From Pseudoalteromonas peptidolytica (lineage in GTDB: Bacteria; Pseudomonadota; Gammaproteobacteria; Enterobacterales; Alteromonadaceae), in the NCBI RefSeq assembly GCF_012641745.1, contig NZ_WEHZ01000004.1, positions 1-64,000 of the forward strand: a stretch of DNA of 64,000 nt, in the 5' to 3' direction. Below, piece after piece: positions 1-10,762 of this stretch (positions are counted from its first letter, which is position 1; every line of letters begins with the position of its first letter). The translations under genes were made by a program, and so were the position numbers. The notes under the pieces are model-generated. The model did not search any database. It was not told the DNA's origin and worked only from the letters and a program-made list of their open reading frames with translations.

Positions 1-99
1 AACACTCAGCCGCTTTCCAATTTCCCGGTAACTAAAACCCTCGCGTAAGTATGCCTCTATCTGGTATCTTTGTCCTTCGATCAACTGCTTGTAACTCAT
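1..99 (-). CDS. IS30-family transposase, N-terminal fragment at window edge
   Basis: Reading the minus strand from the ATG at 97-99 gives 33 residues beginning MSYKQLIEGQRYQIEAYLRE and continuing with a REIGKRL helix-turn-helix segment. This matches the amino-terminal DNA-binding region of IS30-type transposases (consensus YKQLTxxQRYxIxAxLKxG). The rest of the gene lies left of the window, so neither completeness nor the DDE core can be judged. The insertion-sequence terminus should fall a few tens of bases to the right of the start codon. I could not place the terminal inverted repeat. Confidence 0.8.
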   Translation of the reverse strand, partial: MSYKQLIEGQRYQIEAYLREGFSYREIGKRLSV

Positions 100-411
100 G
101 GTAACTACTCTTGTTTTTTGGCGATTACAGAGTACCACCAACAGGCAGTTGATCTCTCCTCACCGATTAACCATGAGTGGTGCACTTATTATCTGAATTC
201 GGGCTTAACAATTTATTACGACGCACTAAAAAAAGCGTCAAAACAGTGCGATAACGTACCAGATACCACCACCAAGTGGTTATCGCTGGTGGAGTCAACC
301 TTGTTTGAATTACAAGAGCTTGCTCACATGGAAAAAGCGTATATGCAGAAGTCAAAAACCATGAATAACTTGGTTGAGCTAGTATATTCCAGCGCGCCCA
401 GTATGGAATAG
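100..411 (+). pseudogene. 3' remnant of an unknown gene, probably cut by the IS30 element
   Basis: This is an open frame of about 100 codons ending in TAG at 409-411. It has a protein-like composition with segments such as YYDALKKASKQCDN and LFELQELAHMEKAYMQ. No good start codon with a ribosome-binding site exists. Extending the frame left enters the transposase gene on the other strand, with only a TTG at 70, then a stop at 46-48. The simplest reading is the carboxy-terminal part of a gene whose 5' end was removed by the IS insertion. I do not recognise the family. A strong terminator follows at 438-478, as expected for the end of a real transcription unit. Confidence 0.5.
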
Positions 412-437
412 CATAGCGCGTTTAGGTTTTGCGGTGA

Positions 438-478
438 GGGGGAGCGTTTTACTCTAATTTTACGCTTCCCCCTTTTTA
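438..478 (+). terminator. rho-independent terminator
   Basis: The arms GGGGGAGCGT (438-447) and ACGCTTCCCCC (462-472) pair, with one mismatch or bulge, and are followed by TTTTT. It lies 27 bp after the stop of the preceding gene remnant. Confidence 0.8.
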
Positions 479-616
479 TTATTTAGTATTAACTGCTGTG
501 ACAATACTGTAATGTACGGTGCGACGTTATCGTATAGTCATGCTGGTAGATATAGCAATTAATTAAGATAATTGGCCTGTTTGTTTTTCATAGTTATTTG
601 AAGATAAATAGAATAT

Positions 617-655
617 AAAAAAGGGGAAGCGTATAGAATATACTTCCCCTTTTTT
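617..655. terminator. bidirectional terminator downstream of the TonB receptor gene
   Basis: AAAAAAGGGGAAG (617-629) pairs perfectly with CTTCCCCTTTTTT (643-655), giving a U-tract on both strands. It sits 23 bp beyond the stop of the minus-strand receptor gene and faces the plus-strand unit to its left. Confidence 0.8.
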
Positions 656-677
656 AATAAGTATAAACGTAAGTTGA

Positions 678-2756
678 TTACAGTTCGTAAGTAAAACTTA
701 ATCCGTACACGCGTGGTTCACCGTACTGCACGTAAGTATGTGGCTGCCAACCGTCTAATGGGTTGTTACCAAATCTAAAGCCGCGTACTACAATATCTTC
801 ATCCGCTAGGTTTCTGCCCCAAGCTGTGAGTGACCAGTTATCACCGTAATAGCTTAAGCTGGCATTGATCAGGTTATGATTACCGGCTTGCTCGTTGTGA
901 CTATCCGAGAGGTAATAGTTGTCTTTACCTTCAACGCCAAGCGCTACTACTAGGTTATTCATTAGCTCGTAATTAACAGCAAATGAGTATTGATAGTTTG
1001 GTGCTTGTGCTTGATCGCGGCCGTCTAAGTTAATGCCACTTGCTGCAACAAAATCTTCTATTTCTGTTTCCAAATAGCCTGCGCTATAGGTAAAGCCAAG
1101 GCGCTCGTTGTAACTAAAGGTGCCTTCTAGCTCTAGTCCATAGTTGCTGCCTTCACTGGCGTTATCGATATAGCCTGCAAATTGCTGGTTAGATACTTGC
1201 CACTGCTTTAGTTGAATGTCATCACGCTGCATATAAAATGCAGTAACACGTACAAGGTGACGCTTATCTTCAGATTGCCCTTTCACGCCGAACTCGGCAT
1301 TCCAGACATACTCTGGGTCAAAATAATGGTGCTCTGTGGGAATGTTTAACCCTTCGTCTTTGGCCTTTGCTAATGCTTCACCATTTACGCCACCAACCTT
1401 GTAACCACGAGATAAGCTGGTGTAGATCATAGTACGAGGGACAGCTTGGTATTCAAGTGCGACTTTACCGCCCCACATCAAGTCATCGGTTGCGATGGTG
1501 AAGCCATTGCTGTCTAAGTAATCAGCGTCGTATTGTTCTGCGCGTAGGCCGCCAATCAAGCGAGTTTTATCTGATAGGTGATGCACGTACTGGCCAAATA
1601 TAGCTTTGCTTTCGATTGAATAGGCAGAAGTAAACGGTGTAGCAAGCCAAGTATAGTGGCGGGTTAGATCAACGTCGTTACGCTTGGCATACATGCCAAC
1701 TACCCAGTCGCTCTGCTTATCTTTGATTAAAAACTCAATATCGCCTTTTTCATAATTACGGGCATAAACATCGGTTGAGCTATATCCTTCAGGGTGTAAT
1801 CCCGCGCCGCAGAGTGCAGGTTTACTTGGGTCGTTACATACCCAGTCTTCATCAAAGCTATAGAGGGCATCAGCGTCTAATCCTGATACTTTAAACTCAA
1901 CATCAAACAAGTCTGAGCGTGTATATTTGCCACGAAAAGCAAAAGCGTCAGACTCTAGGTTATCTTGCCCAGGTTCATCAGCAACACTATTGCGCGAATT
2001 ATCTAAAGTAAAGCCATCATAACCGTTGTCAGTATCGATATGATGGAAAGTAAACTCTAACGCAAGGTTGTCGCTGACCTGAGAGTTAAGTTTTAGTCTA
2101 GCGGCTTGCTCATCTTGCGTTTGCGTGGGCTTATTGAGATAAAGATTATCAACATAGCCGTCGGATTCTCGTTGATATAAGCTCACTCGTGCAGCAGTGT
2201 TATCGCTAAGCCCAGCGCCTGCGGCAATACCAGCTTCATAACTGCCATAGTTGCCTGCGCCAAGTTTTAGTTTTAGTGAGGGTGCAGTTGTTGCCATTTG
2301 AGTATTTACTTCAACAATACCTGCCAAGGCATCAGAGCCAAACTTGGTACCTTGAGGGCCGCGATACACCACGACTGACTCGGTATCAAAGAGTAGCGCG
2401 CTGCCACCTAATCCCGAGTAGTTAATGCCGTCAATCAATAAACCGACGCTAGGATAAATAGGATCAACAAATTGTGAACGCAAACCTACGCCACGAATTT
2501 GCATAAAACGGCCACGAGACGCGCCTGCGGTAAAGTTAACATTGGCAGTTGCACCAAGGATCTCATCTAAGTATTGGGCACCACGCTTGGTGATGGTTAG
2601 TTCATCAACAACCGAAGCGCTAGCACTGAGTGTTTGGATGGTTTCATTTTGAAAGTCACCAGTAACAACGATGGTTTCCAAGTCATCATCGGCAAGTACA
2701 TGATGAGAGAAAAGTGGCAATAGTGCCAACGTGATCGTAGAGAGTTTTAACTTCAT
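678..2756 (-). CDS. TonB-dependent outer-membrane receptor
   Basis: A 692-residue outer-membrane receptor for energised uptake of an unknown ligand. The ATG at 2756 is preferred over the in-frame ATG at 2798 because it opens directly onto a signal peptide (MKLKLSTITLALLPLFSHHVLA, cleaved before DDD). A TonB box, ETIVVTG, follows. The plug domain carries QIRGVGLRSQF, LLIDGI and VVYRGPQGTKFGSDALAG-type motifs, roughly residues 35-150 of the precursor. The rest is a TonB barrel ending in Y-G-L-S-F-T-Y-E-L, with the aromatic-rich last strand of outer-membrane proteins. Length is normal for the family. It is transcribed divergently from the thioesterase gene. The TPP-riboswitch unit starts over 1 kb away on the other strand, so there is no direct link to thiamine. 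Substrate cannot be assigned. Confidence 0.88.
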   Translation of the reverse strand: MKLKLSTITLALLPLFSHHVLADDDLETIVVTGDFQNETIQTLSASASVVDELTITKRGAQYLDEILGATANVNFTAGASRGRFMQIRGVGLRSQFVDPIYPSVGLLIDGINYSGLGGSALLFDTESVVVYRGPQGTKFGSDALAGIVEVNTQMATTAPSLKLKLGAGNYGSYEAGIAAGAGLSDNTAARVSLYQRESDGYVDNLYLNKPTQTQDEQAARLKLNSQVSDNLALEFTFHHIDTDNGYDGFTLDNSRNSVADEPGQDNLESDAFAFRGKYTRSDLFDVEFKVSGLDADALYSFDEDWVCNDPSKPALCGAGLHPEGYSSTDVYARNYEKGDIEFLIKDKQSDWVVGMYAKRNDVDLTRHYTWLATPFTSAYSIESKAIFGQYVHHLSDKTRLIGGLRAEQYDADYLDSNGFTIATDDLMWGGKVALEYQAVPRTMIYTSLSRGYKVGGVNGEALAKAKDEGLNIPTEHHYFDPEYVWNAEFGVKGQSEDKRHLVRVTAFYMQRDDIQLKQWQVSNQQFAGYIDNASEGSNYGLELEGTFSYNERLGFTYSAGYLETEIEDFVAASGINLDGRDQAQAPNYQYSFAVNYELMNNLVVALGVEGKDNYYLSDSHNEQAGNHNLINASLSYYGDNWSLTAWGRNLADEDIVVRGFRFGNNPLDGWQPHTYVQYGEPRVYGLSFTYEL

Positions 2757-2868
2757 GCTTAATCTTTGTCCCATTTTTAATTGGGCACAGTTTAGCAAAA
2801 GCCAGACCAGTTAACAGTGAAATTATGTTATATCTTAGCCCATTAATTTTAATGCAATAGGTGTTGAT

Positions 2869-3258
2869 ATGAGTTTTAAGCTTGATTTTAAAGTGCGTGA
2901 CTATGAATGTGATTTACAAGGTATCGTCAATAATAGTGTGTATTTTAATTATTTAGAACATGCAAGGCATGAGTTTTTGTTGGCTCATAACGTTGACTTT
3001 GCAGCACTTGCTGAGCAGAAAGTGAACTTGGTGGTGATCCGCAGTGAAATGAATTACAAAGATTCATTGCGCCCAGGTGATGACTTTTATGTTGAAGTCA
3101 CCCTTGAGCGAGAAAGTAGGGTGAAGTTTGCATTTAAGCAAAAAATAATCAGAACCCATGATAATAAGTTGATGTTAGATGCGCTAATCACTGGCACTTC
3201 AGTTAACGAACGTGGCAGACCTTTTTTACCGGATGCTATCACACACTTATTTGATTAA
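2869..3258 (+). CDS. acyl-CoA thioesterase, 4-hydroxybenzoyl-CoA thioesterase (hotdog) family
   Basis: A 129-residue single-hotdog protein of the YbgC/4HBT type, predicted to hydrolyse acyl-CoA thioesters in the cytoplasm. The signature is at residues ~11-33: YECDLQGIVNNSVYFNYLEH followed by ARHEFL. It contains the Asp expected at the active site (D of YECD) and the long helix with YLEHAR. Later strands include YKDSLRPGDDFYVEVTLE, typical of the family. Length is normal. The gene starts in the short spacer divergent from the TonB receptor and seems to be a single-gene unit. Substrate chain length cannot be told from sequence. Confidence 0.85.
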   Translation: MSFKLDFKVRDYECDLQGIVNNSVYFNYLEHARHEFLLAHNVDFAALAEQKVNLVVIRSEMNYKDSLRPGDDFYVEVTLERESRVKFAFKQKIIRTHDNKLMLDALITGTSVNERGRPFLPDAITHLFD

Positions 3259-3354
3259 ATAAATGCCGAAAAAGTCATTTTTACAGAATTTTACTGCAAT
3301 TATTGCCCAATGAAACGTTATAATAAGTATTGGGCATAAAATAGATGGTTTACC

Positions 3355-3774
3355 ATGAAATTCATCAGCATAATTTGCGCAGTTATTGCGCTTAGTGGAT
3401 GTGTCTCAACAGGGAAGGTAGACACGCAAGCGCTTAAGTATTCTAGTTGGCAGCTTCGCAGCATAAATGGCCAGCCACTTACACAATCACAGGACGCATC
3501 TTCAGAGAGTATGCAAGCGATTGACATTCGTTTTATAGACGCGTTGCAAGTCAATGGGTTTGCTGGGTGTAATCGCTTTTTTGGTGAAGGTGAAATTGTT
3601 GATGGGCAATTAATCGTCAAAAATCTAGGGATGACCCGTAAGTACTGTGGTGAGGATGTGGCTAAAGTTGAGTCACAGCTGATTAATCAGTTACAAATCG
3701 GCGTATTGCTTGAGGTTGAGGCTAATATACTGACCTTAAAGGGAAAACCTGAATTTACTTTTGTTAAACAATAA
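3355..3774 (+). CDS. META-domain lipoprotein (HslJ-like)
   Basis: A 139-residue predicted lipoprotein. The signal peptide MKFISIICAVIALSGC ends in a lipobox (LSGC), giving Cys16 as the lipidation site. The rest resembles a META domain: a W-x-L-x-S-I-N-G-Q-P start at ~33, an IRF...VNGFAGCNRFFGEGEI core at ~58-80, and KNLGMTRKYCG at ~88-98. META proteins such as E. coli HslJ are envelope proteins linked to novobiocin tolerance and heat shock. The actual role here is unknown. A purine-poor leader precedes the ATG, and the thiC regulatory region starts shortly after the stop. Confidence 0.8.
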   Translation: MKFISIICAVIALSGCVSTGKVDTQALKYSSWQLRSINGQPLTQSQDASSESMQAIDIRFIDALQVNGFAGCNRFFGEGEIVDGQLIVKNLGMTRKYCGEDVAKVESQLINQLQIGVLLEVEANILTLKGKPEFTFVKQ

Positions 3775-3815
3775 GCCAAAACCCCACATACCAGTGTGAA
3801 TGCTGGCGACAATAC

Positions 3816-3844
3816 TTGCGAGCGTTGATGTAAGTAAGTAGACT
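3816..3844 (+). promoter_or_regulatory. sigma-70-type promoter of the thiamine operon
   Basis: TTGCGA (3816-3821), a 17-bp spacer, then TAGACT (3839-3844). The predicted start lies near 3851, just ahead of the riboswitch aptamer. The position supports the call. The boxes match only moderately. Confidence 0.5.
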
Positions 3845-3859
3845 GGCGCTAATTCGTTA

Positions 3860-3973
3860 CTTGTCGGAGTGCCTCGAATTTTTACAGCAAGCCAGCTGCT
3901 AATCATTCAGGCTGAGATCGCATTTTGCGGGATCCGTGGACCTGATCAGGTTAATGCCTGCGTAGGGAACAAG
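3860..3973 (+). ncRNA. TPP riboswitch (THI-box aptamer)
   Basis: The conserved THI-box segments are present in order: GTCGGAGTGCC (3863-3873), GGCTGAGATCG (3910-3920), ATCCGTGGACCTGATCAGG (3932-3950), then TTAATGCCTGCGTAGGGAAC. The outer helix P1 is closed by CTTGT (3860-3864) with ACAAG (3969-3973). The aptamer binds thiamine pyrophosphate and represses downstream thi genes when TPP is plentiful. It lies 130 bp ahead of thiC. Confidence 0.95.
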
Positions 3974-6054
<2,081 letters not shown>

Positions 6055-6055
<1 letters not shown>

Positions 6056-6263
6056 TACCACTTTGTCTTAATACTTGCTCAATTTGAGGGAGTAAATCTG
6101 ACGCTAACTGCGTTAAAAGTTTCTTATTTAGAACAACTAAATAGCAAAACTTTTGCCTTGCCTACAGGACGTACGTACCTCGGCGTGAGCAGGGCGCGGA
6201 AGCGGTGTTATCGACAAGATTTTCTTGCCTCAAAATAGATCACTTAATAAAGCAAATTGGTAT
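6055..6263. repeat. MITE-like dispersed repeat, copy A (209 bp)
   Basis: The element starts ATACCACTTTGTCTTAATA and ends TTAATAAAGCAAATTGGTAT. The ends are imperfect inverted repeats of about 20 bp. The internal part, from GAGGGAGTAAATCTG to CGACAAGATTTTC, is about 90% identical by eye to the copy at 31688-31875. No open frame of note lies inside. It splits the thiC-thiO junction. Confidence 0.85.
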
Positions 6264-6278
6264 AACTCATCCCATCAT

Positions 6279-6305
6279 AGCCACCTTGATGTCTGTGAGG
6301 TGGCT
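6279..6305 (+). other. intercistronic hairpin before thiO
   Basis: AGCCACCT (6279-6286) pairs with AGGTGGCT (6298-6305), loop of 11 nt, followed by CATTTT and then the thiO ribosome-binding site AGGAGTG (6312-6318). It may be a weak attenuator or an RNA-processing structure between the repeat and thiO. No function is established. Confidence 0.4.
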
Positions 6306-6323
6306 CATTTTAGGAGTGTAGCG

Positions 6324-7337
6324 ATGTCTACTCAAGCACGTGTTGCTATCTTGGGTTTTGGTTTAACTGGGCGTATCGCCGCATTGATGCTTGCAAAGCG
6401 CTATCAGATCAGCGTATTTGAGCAAGCAGAGCAAGGTGCTGAGTCTTCAGCAGGTAGTGTCGCAGCGGCTATGTTAGCGCCGTTGGCTGAGTCTGTGATA
6501 TGTACTGAAACTTTGGCGTTACAAGGGCTTGAGTCGATGAGGTTATGGCCGCAAATACTTGCTAAACTCGACAGCCCAGTCTTTTTTCAACAGCAAGGCT
6601 CACTAATTGTTGCCCATGCGCAAGATCGTGGTGACTTGGTGAGTTTTAAGCAGCGCTTAAAGCCGTTAAAAGAGCATCGTGCGGAAACGGTGAATGGTGC
6701 TCAAATAGCCGAACTTGAGCCGGAGTTGGGGGGCGTGTTCCACCAAGGCTTGTATTTACCTTGCGAAGGCCAACTGGATAATCAGGCGTTTTATCAAAGT
6801 AGTACTACAACACTACTGAAGCAAGGTGTAGAAATTAATTACGGGGTTCATTGTGATGAGGCGAAAAAAGCGCAGCTGAGTCACTCATATGATTGGGTTA
6901 TTGATTGTCGCGGTCTTGGTGCAAAAGTAAAATGTGAAGGGCTTCGTGGCGTGCGTGGAGAAGTAGCGAGAATTTATGCCCCTGAAGTGACCTTGACTCG
7001 ACCTGTGCGTTTGATGCACCCAAGGTACCCTATTTATATTGCACCCAAGCCGGATCACCAGTTCGTGATTGGTGCGACGGAAATTGAGTCGCAAGACAGC
7101 ACAGAGATCACTGTGCGCTCTACACTTGAACTACTCTCTGCTGCTTATTCAGTGCATCGTGGATTTGCTGAAGCGCGAGTATTGTCCTTATTAGCCGGAC
7201 TTAGGCCCGCATTTAAAGATAATCACCCCAAAATTGACCAACAAGGCAATGTGATCAGTATCAATGGTCTTTATCGGCACGGCTATCTGCTGGCACCACT
7301 TATTGTGCAACAAGCACTATCTAAGGAGTTATTATGA
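6324..7337 (+). CDS. thiO: glycine oxidase ThiO
   Basis: A 337-residue FAD-dependent amine oxidase that makes dehydroglycine (iminoacetic acid) from glycine for thiazole synthesis. This is the oxygen-dependent alternative to ThiH. The start at 6324 is chosen because AGGAGTG lies just upstream. A longer frame from 6225 would begin inside the repeat element. The dinucleotide-binding motif VAILGFGLTGRIAALMLA is at residues ~7-24. A DAO-type core follows: GSLIVAH, QGLYLPCEGQLDNQAFY, GVRGEVARIY, and near the end LLAGLRPAFKDNHPKI and YRHGYLLAP. The stop overlaps the thiS start by 4 bp (ATGA), so the genes are translationally coupled. Confidence 0.93.
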   Translation: MSTQARVAILGFGLTGRIAALMLAKRYQISVFEQAEQGAESSAGSVAAAMLAPLAESVICTETLALQGLESMRLWPQILAKLDSPVFFQQQGSLIVAHAQDRGDLVSFKQRLKPLKEHRAETVNGAQIAELEPELGGVFHQGLYLPCEGQLDNQAFYQSSTTTLLKQGVEINYGVHCDEAKKAQLSHSYDWVIDCRGLGAKVKCEGLRGVRGEVARIYAPEVTLTRPVRLMHPRYPIYIAPKPDHQFVIGATEIESQDSTEITVRSTLELLSAAYSVHRGFAEARVLSLLAGLRPAFKDNHPKIDQQGNVISINGLYRHGYLLAPLIVQQALSKELL

Positions 7338-7531
7338 AAGTCGAATTTAATGGCGAAACGATTAATATCGACCACGAGCAAACTATTCAGGAGTTTATCA
7401 CAGCCAAAGGTGCGAGGCCGCCTTTTGCCGTGGCACTCAATGGTACTTTTGTTTCTCGCACAGAGCTGCCAAGCGTGACACTGAACGACGGTGATAAGAT
7501 TGAACTTTTATCACCAATTCAAGGAGGGTGA
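7334..7531 (+). CDS. thiS: sulfur-carrier protein ThiS
   Basis: A 65-residue ubiquitin-fold carrier ending in the required Gly-Gly (SPIQGG). ThiF adenylates this end, and it then holds the thiocarboxylate sulfur delivered to ThiG. Internal features match the family: FNGETINI at the start, FAVALNGTFVSR in the middle, and GDKIELLSPIQGG at the end. It overlaps thiO by 4 bp and precedes thiG by 3 bp. Confidence 0.95.
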   Translation: MKVEFNGETINIDHEQTIQEFITAKGARPPFAVALNGTFVSRTELPSVTLNDGDKIELLSPIQGG

Positions 7532-7534
7532 TTT

Positions 7535-8332
7535 ATGCAGTCTTTGGCTGATACGCCACTTACCATTTATGGTGAACAATTTACGAGTCGAATGCTAATT
7601 GGCTCAGCGCTTTATCCTTCTCCTGAAGTCATGCAGGCGGCTATCGCCACCTCGGGTGCTGAAATTGTTACTGTGTCGCTGAGACGCCAGCAAACAAAGC
7701 AGGCTGGTGATGACTTTTGGTCGCTAATCAAGGAGATGGGACTGCGCGTCTTGCCGAACACCGCAGGTTGTCACAGCGTAAAAGAAGCGGTGACACTGGC
7801 ACAGATGTGTCGAGAAGTGTTTGCCACTGATTGGATTAAACTTGAACTTATTGGCGATGAATATAACCTGCAACCAGATCCAATTGCATTACTCGAAGCC
7901 ACCGAAATCTTATTAAAAGACGGTTTTAAAGTGTTGCCTTATTGCACTGATGATTTGGTGTTGTGTCAGCGCTTGGATGCGTTAGGCTGCGAGGTTTTAA
8001 TGCCTTGGGGCGCACCAATTGGTACAGGGAAAGGGCTGTTAAACCCATATAACTTGCAAACTATCCGCACACGTTTGCCTCATCAAACCTTGATTGTTGA
8101 TGCCGGGCTTGGCCTGCCGTCTCATGCTTGTCAGGCACTTGAGTTGGGTTATGATGCGGTATTACTTAATTCGGCGGTGGCTGGGGCGGGTTGTCCCATT
8201 ACTATGGCAAAAGCATTTGAAGCCAGCACAGTCGCAGGGCGTCTATCTTATTTAGCAAAAGCAATGCCGCAAAAAGAGGTGGCATCGCCCTCTACACCAA
8301 CCCTTGGGATGCCTTTTTGGCATGCAAATTAA
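7535..8332 (+). CDS. thiG: thiazole synthase ThiG
   Basis: A 265-residue TIM-barrel enzyme that builds the thiazole phosphate from deoxyxylulose phosphate, dehydroglycine and ThiS-thiocarboxylate. Family blocks are clear: [16 protein letters not shown] at ~14-29, [39 protein letters not shown] (containing the Lys that forms the Schiff base), [16 protein letters not shown], and [17 protein letters not shown]. An AGGAGGG ribosome site overlaps the end of thiS. The segment after GRL is a variable tail ending in MPFWHAN. Confidence 0.96.
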   Translation: MQSLADTPLTIYGEQFTSRMLIGSALYPSPEVMQAAIATSGAEIVTVSLRRQQTKQAGDDFWSLIKEMGLRVLPNTAGCHSVKEAVTLAQMCREVFATDWIKLELIGDEYNLQPDPIALLEATEILLKDGFKVLPYCTDDLVLCQRLDALGCEVLMPWGAPIGTGKGLLNPYNLQTIRTRLPHQTLIVDAGLGLPSHACQALELGYDAVLLNSAVAGAGCPITMAKAFEASTVAGRLSYLAKAMPQKEVASPSTPTLGMPFWHAN

Positions 8333-8367
8333 CTTGAGTTGCGGATAACTACATAGGGAGCTTTTTT

Positions 8368-9891
8368 ATGTCACATATTGTTTGGAGTATAGCAGGCTCT
8401 GATTCTGGTGGTGGTGCAGGCATTCAGGCTGATCTCAAAGCAACGCAGAGCTTTAATGTCCATTGTTGTACAGTAATAACGGCGCTAACCGCGCAAAATA
8501 GTTTAGGGGTTGAGGCGTTAAATCCTGTTTCTACTACAGTTATCGAATCTCAACTAACAGCACTTTCGCAAGATATGCCTGCGACAGTGATAAAAATTGG
8601 CATGCTTGCCAATGTGCAACAAATCCAACTTATTGCTGAGCATTTAACACATTACAAAGCGACATGGGTAACGCCGCCAATCGTGGTTTACGACCCTGTT
8701 GCCATTGCGACCAGTGGGGACGCGTTAACGGAAGAGGATACGGTTGATGCGTTAAAAACCCACTTGTTACCGCTGGTGGATGTTATAACGCCCAATACGC
8801 ATGAAACTCAGCTGCTGACTGGCGTGTATTTAATTGGCCCGGAGGCGGTAAAAGAGGCGGCTGCCAGACTGCGAGAGTTCGGTGCAAAGTCGGTGATCAT
8901 TAAAGGGGGACATTGGGATTACCCGAAAGGTTACTGCATTGATTATGGCGTAGAAGCGGATACTGAATATTGGCTCGGAAACGAAAAAATTCAAACACCA
9001 CATAGTCATGGCACGGGGTGTAGTTTATCGTCAGTTATGGCATCGTGTATCGCTAAGGGCTACCCGTTTAAAGATGCCTTTATTCTTGGTAAAGCCTATA
9101 TCAATGCGGGGTTAAAAGCGGCAATACGATATGGGGAAGGGGTGGGACCTGTTGCGCACACGGGATTCCCTGTGACGCTCAATGATTACCCTCAAGTGGT
9201 TGAAGCGGGATCTTGGCTTGCGGACGAATTAGAGTTTACCTTACCAGAGGAGTTTAACTTTGCCGCAGGTTTTGCAAGCATTGATGACCTCATTGGGCTT
9301 TATGCTGTGGTAGATAGCGCGAATTGGGTGGAAAAGTGCCTCGCGATGGGGGTCGATACGGTTCAGCTGCGGATTAAAGACTCAGAGCAAGCCAATCTTG
9401 AAGCAGAAATACAAACTGCCATAGCACTTGGACAAAAGTACGGTGCAAAGGTGTTTATTAATGACTATTGGCAGTTAGCAATTAAACACGGTGCGTATGG
9501 CATTCATTTAGGCCAAGAGGATATTGATAAAGCAAACCTAGCTGCTATTCAAGAAGCGGGGCTGCGCTTAGGTATTTCTACCCATGGTTTTTATGAAATG
9601 CTCCGAGCGCATAACTATCGTCCCAGTTATTTGGCTTTTGGTGCAATTTATCCAACGACAACCAAAGACATGACAGGTCAAATCCAAGGGCTTGAAAAGC
9701 TGACGCACTTTGTTCCTTTGATGGAGCCTGTCTATCCAACCGTCGCCATTGGTGGTATTGATCTTAGCCGAGCACAGGAAGTGGCTGCTACAGGCGTGTC
9801 TAGCATTGCGGTGGTCAGAGCAATTACTGAAGCCCAAGACCCACAGCAAGCTGTACTTGAACTAAAACAGGCGATGACACAGCATGACTGA
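8368..9891 (+). CDS. thiDE: bifunctional HMP(-P) kinase / thiamine-phosphate synthase (ThiD-ThiE fusion)
   Basis: A 507-residue fusion. The amino half (~1-265) is ThiD, a ribokinase-fold kinase phosphorylating HMP and HMP-P. It shows WSIAGSDSGGGAGIQADLKA at 6-25, KIGML, DVITPNTHETQLLTG, and the anion-hole/catalytic HSHGTGCSLSS segment near 210. The carboxy half (~300-505) is ThiE, joining HMP-PP to thiazole phosphate. It shows DTVQLRIKD, FINDYWQLAIKHGAYGIHLGQEDI, GISTHG, YLAFGAIYPTTTKDM and VAIGGIDL. Fusing the two steps would channel HMP-PP to the synthase. It overlaps thiF by 8 bp. Confidence 0.94.
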   Translation: MSHIVWSIAGSDSGGGAGIQADLKATQSFNVHCCTVITALTAQNSLGVEALNPVSTTVIESQLTALSQDMPATVIKIGMLANVQQIQLIAEHLTHYKATWVTPPIVVYDPVAIATSGDALTEEDTVDALKTHLLPLVDVITPNTHETQLLTGVYLIGPEAVKEAAARLREFGAKSVIIKGGHWDYPKGYCIDYGVEADTEYWLGNEKIQTPHSHGTGCSLSSVMASCIAKGYPFKDAFILGKAYINAGLKAAIRYGEGVGPVAHTGFPVTLNDYPQVVEAGSWLADELEFTLPEEFNFAAGFASIDDLIGLYAVVDSANWVEKCLAMGVDTVQLRIKDSEQANLEAEIQTAIALGQKYGAKVFINDYWQLAIKHGAYGIHLGQEDIDKANLAAIQEAGLRLGISTHGFYEMLRAHNYRPSYLAFGAIYPTTTKDMTGQIQGLEKLTHFVPLMEPVYPTVAIGGIDLSRAQEVAATGVSSIAVVRAITEAQDPQQAVLELKQAMTQHD

Positions 9892-10627
9892 GCTGAGTGA
9901 CAAAGAGCGACTAAGATACAGTCGCCATTTGCTATTAAAAGAGGTCGGCGAACAAGGACAGTTGGCTTTAAAGCAGGCACATGTTGCCGTTGTTGGGTGC
10001 GGCGGACTGGGAAGTCCCGCGCTGTTTTATCTTGCTGCCAGTGGCATTGGTAAGCTTACATTTATTGATCACGATGAAGTTGAGTTGTCTAACCTACAGC
10101 GGCAAATTTTGTATAAAGTGAATCACTTAGGCCAGCAAAAGGCTAAAGCTGCGGGAAAGGTGCTGGCGAGTCTCAATAACGACATAACACTTACGCCTAT
10201 CAATGGGCTCTTGACCCAAGAAAATATAGCTGAGTTGCTTAGTGAGGCCGATGTTATATTAGATTGTAGTGATAACTTTACTACCCGTTATTTGCTCAAT
10301 AAGTACTGTTATCAAACAAATAAGGTGCTGATAGCTGGCGCAGCTATTGCCACCCAAGGCCAACTAATGTGCTTTGATTTTAGAACCAAGTCACCTTGCT
10401 ATGCTTGTATTTTTCCAACAGACTCACAAGCTCCAACGGAAAACTGCGGTAACTTTGGCGTATTGAGTCCAATACTTGGGATCATTGGCGCGCAGCAGGC
10501 ATTACTTGCTGTAAACGTGCTACTTGGACATCATCAAGGGAGTTACTTTTCTTACATAGATGCGCTGACACTAGTTCAGCACCAATTACTACTAGTCAAG
10601 GAAGATAGCTGTAGCGAGTGCAGCTAA
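9884..10627 (+). CDS. thiF: ThiS adenylyltransferase ThiF
   Basis: A 247-residue E1-like enzyme that adenylates the ThiS carboxy terminus using ATP. The nucleotide-binding loop VAVVGCGGLGSPALFYLA lies at ~33-50. DHDEVELSNLQRQILY follows, with the Arg and Asn contacts typical of ThiF/MoeB. Two CxxC pairs (SPCYACIF and SCSEC near the end) should bind zinc. The segment TENCGNFGVLSP agrees with ThiF rather than MoeB, as does the operon position. It is the last thi gene, followed by a terminator at 10673-10715. Confidence 0.93.
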   Translation: MTELSDKERLRYSRHLLLKEVGEQGQLALKQAHVAVVGCGGLGSPALFYLAASGIGKLTFIDHDEVELSNLQRQILYKVNHLGQQKAKAAGKVLASLNNDITLTPINGLLTQENIAELLSEADVILDCSDNFTTRYLLNKYCYQTNKVLIAGAAIATQGQLMCFDFRTKSPCYACIFPTDSQAPTENCGNFGVLSPILGIIGAQQALLAVNVLLGHHQGSYFSYIDALTLVQHQLLLVKEDSCSECS

Positions 10628-10672
10628 TCATAACCGTTGTATAAGGTTAAATAGTAATACATAAAGCCAAAA

Positions 10673-10715
10673 AAAACCCAATTATTAAAATTCATTTAAT
10701 GATTGGGGTTTATTT
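10673..10715 (+). terminator. terminator of the thi operon
   Basis: AACCCAATTATTAAA pairs with TTTAATGATTGGGGTT and is followed by TATTTAAA, with A-rich sequence on the other side. It lies about 45 bp after thiF. It could also serve the converging minus-strand gene. Confidence 0.7.
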
Positions 10716-10762
10716 AAAAATGAAGTTTATTCTAAGCTAAAGCAATTTTACTTTGAACGGAG

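Noticed and set aside
541-590. Segment AATTAATTAAGATAATTGG resembling the right end of MITE copy B
   Set aside because: About 18 nt match with no left end nearby and no clear boundary. Too little to call a repeat copy.
9732-9980. Minus-strand frames inside thiDE/thiF
   Set aside because: Shadow frames opposite well-supported thi genes, with low-complexity composition.
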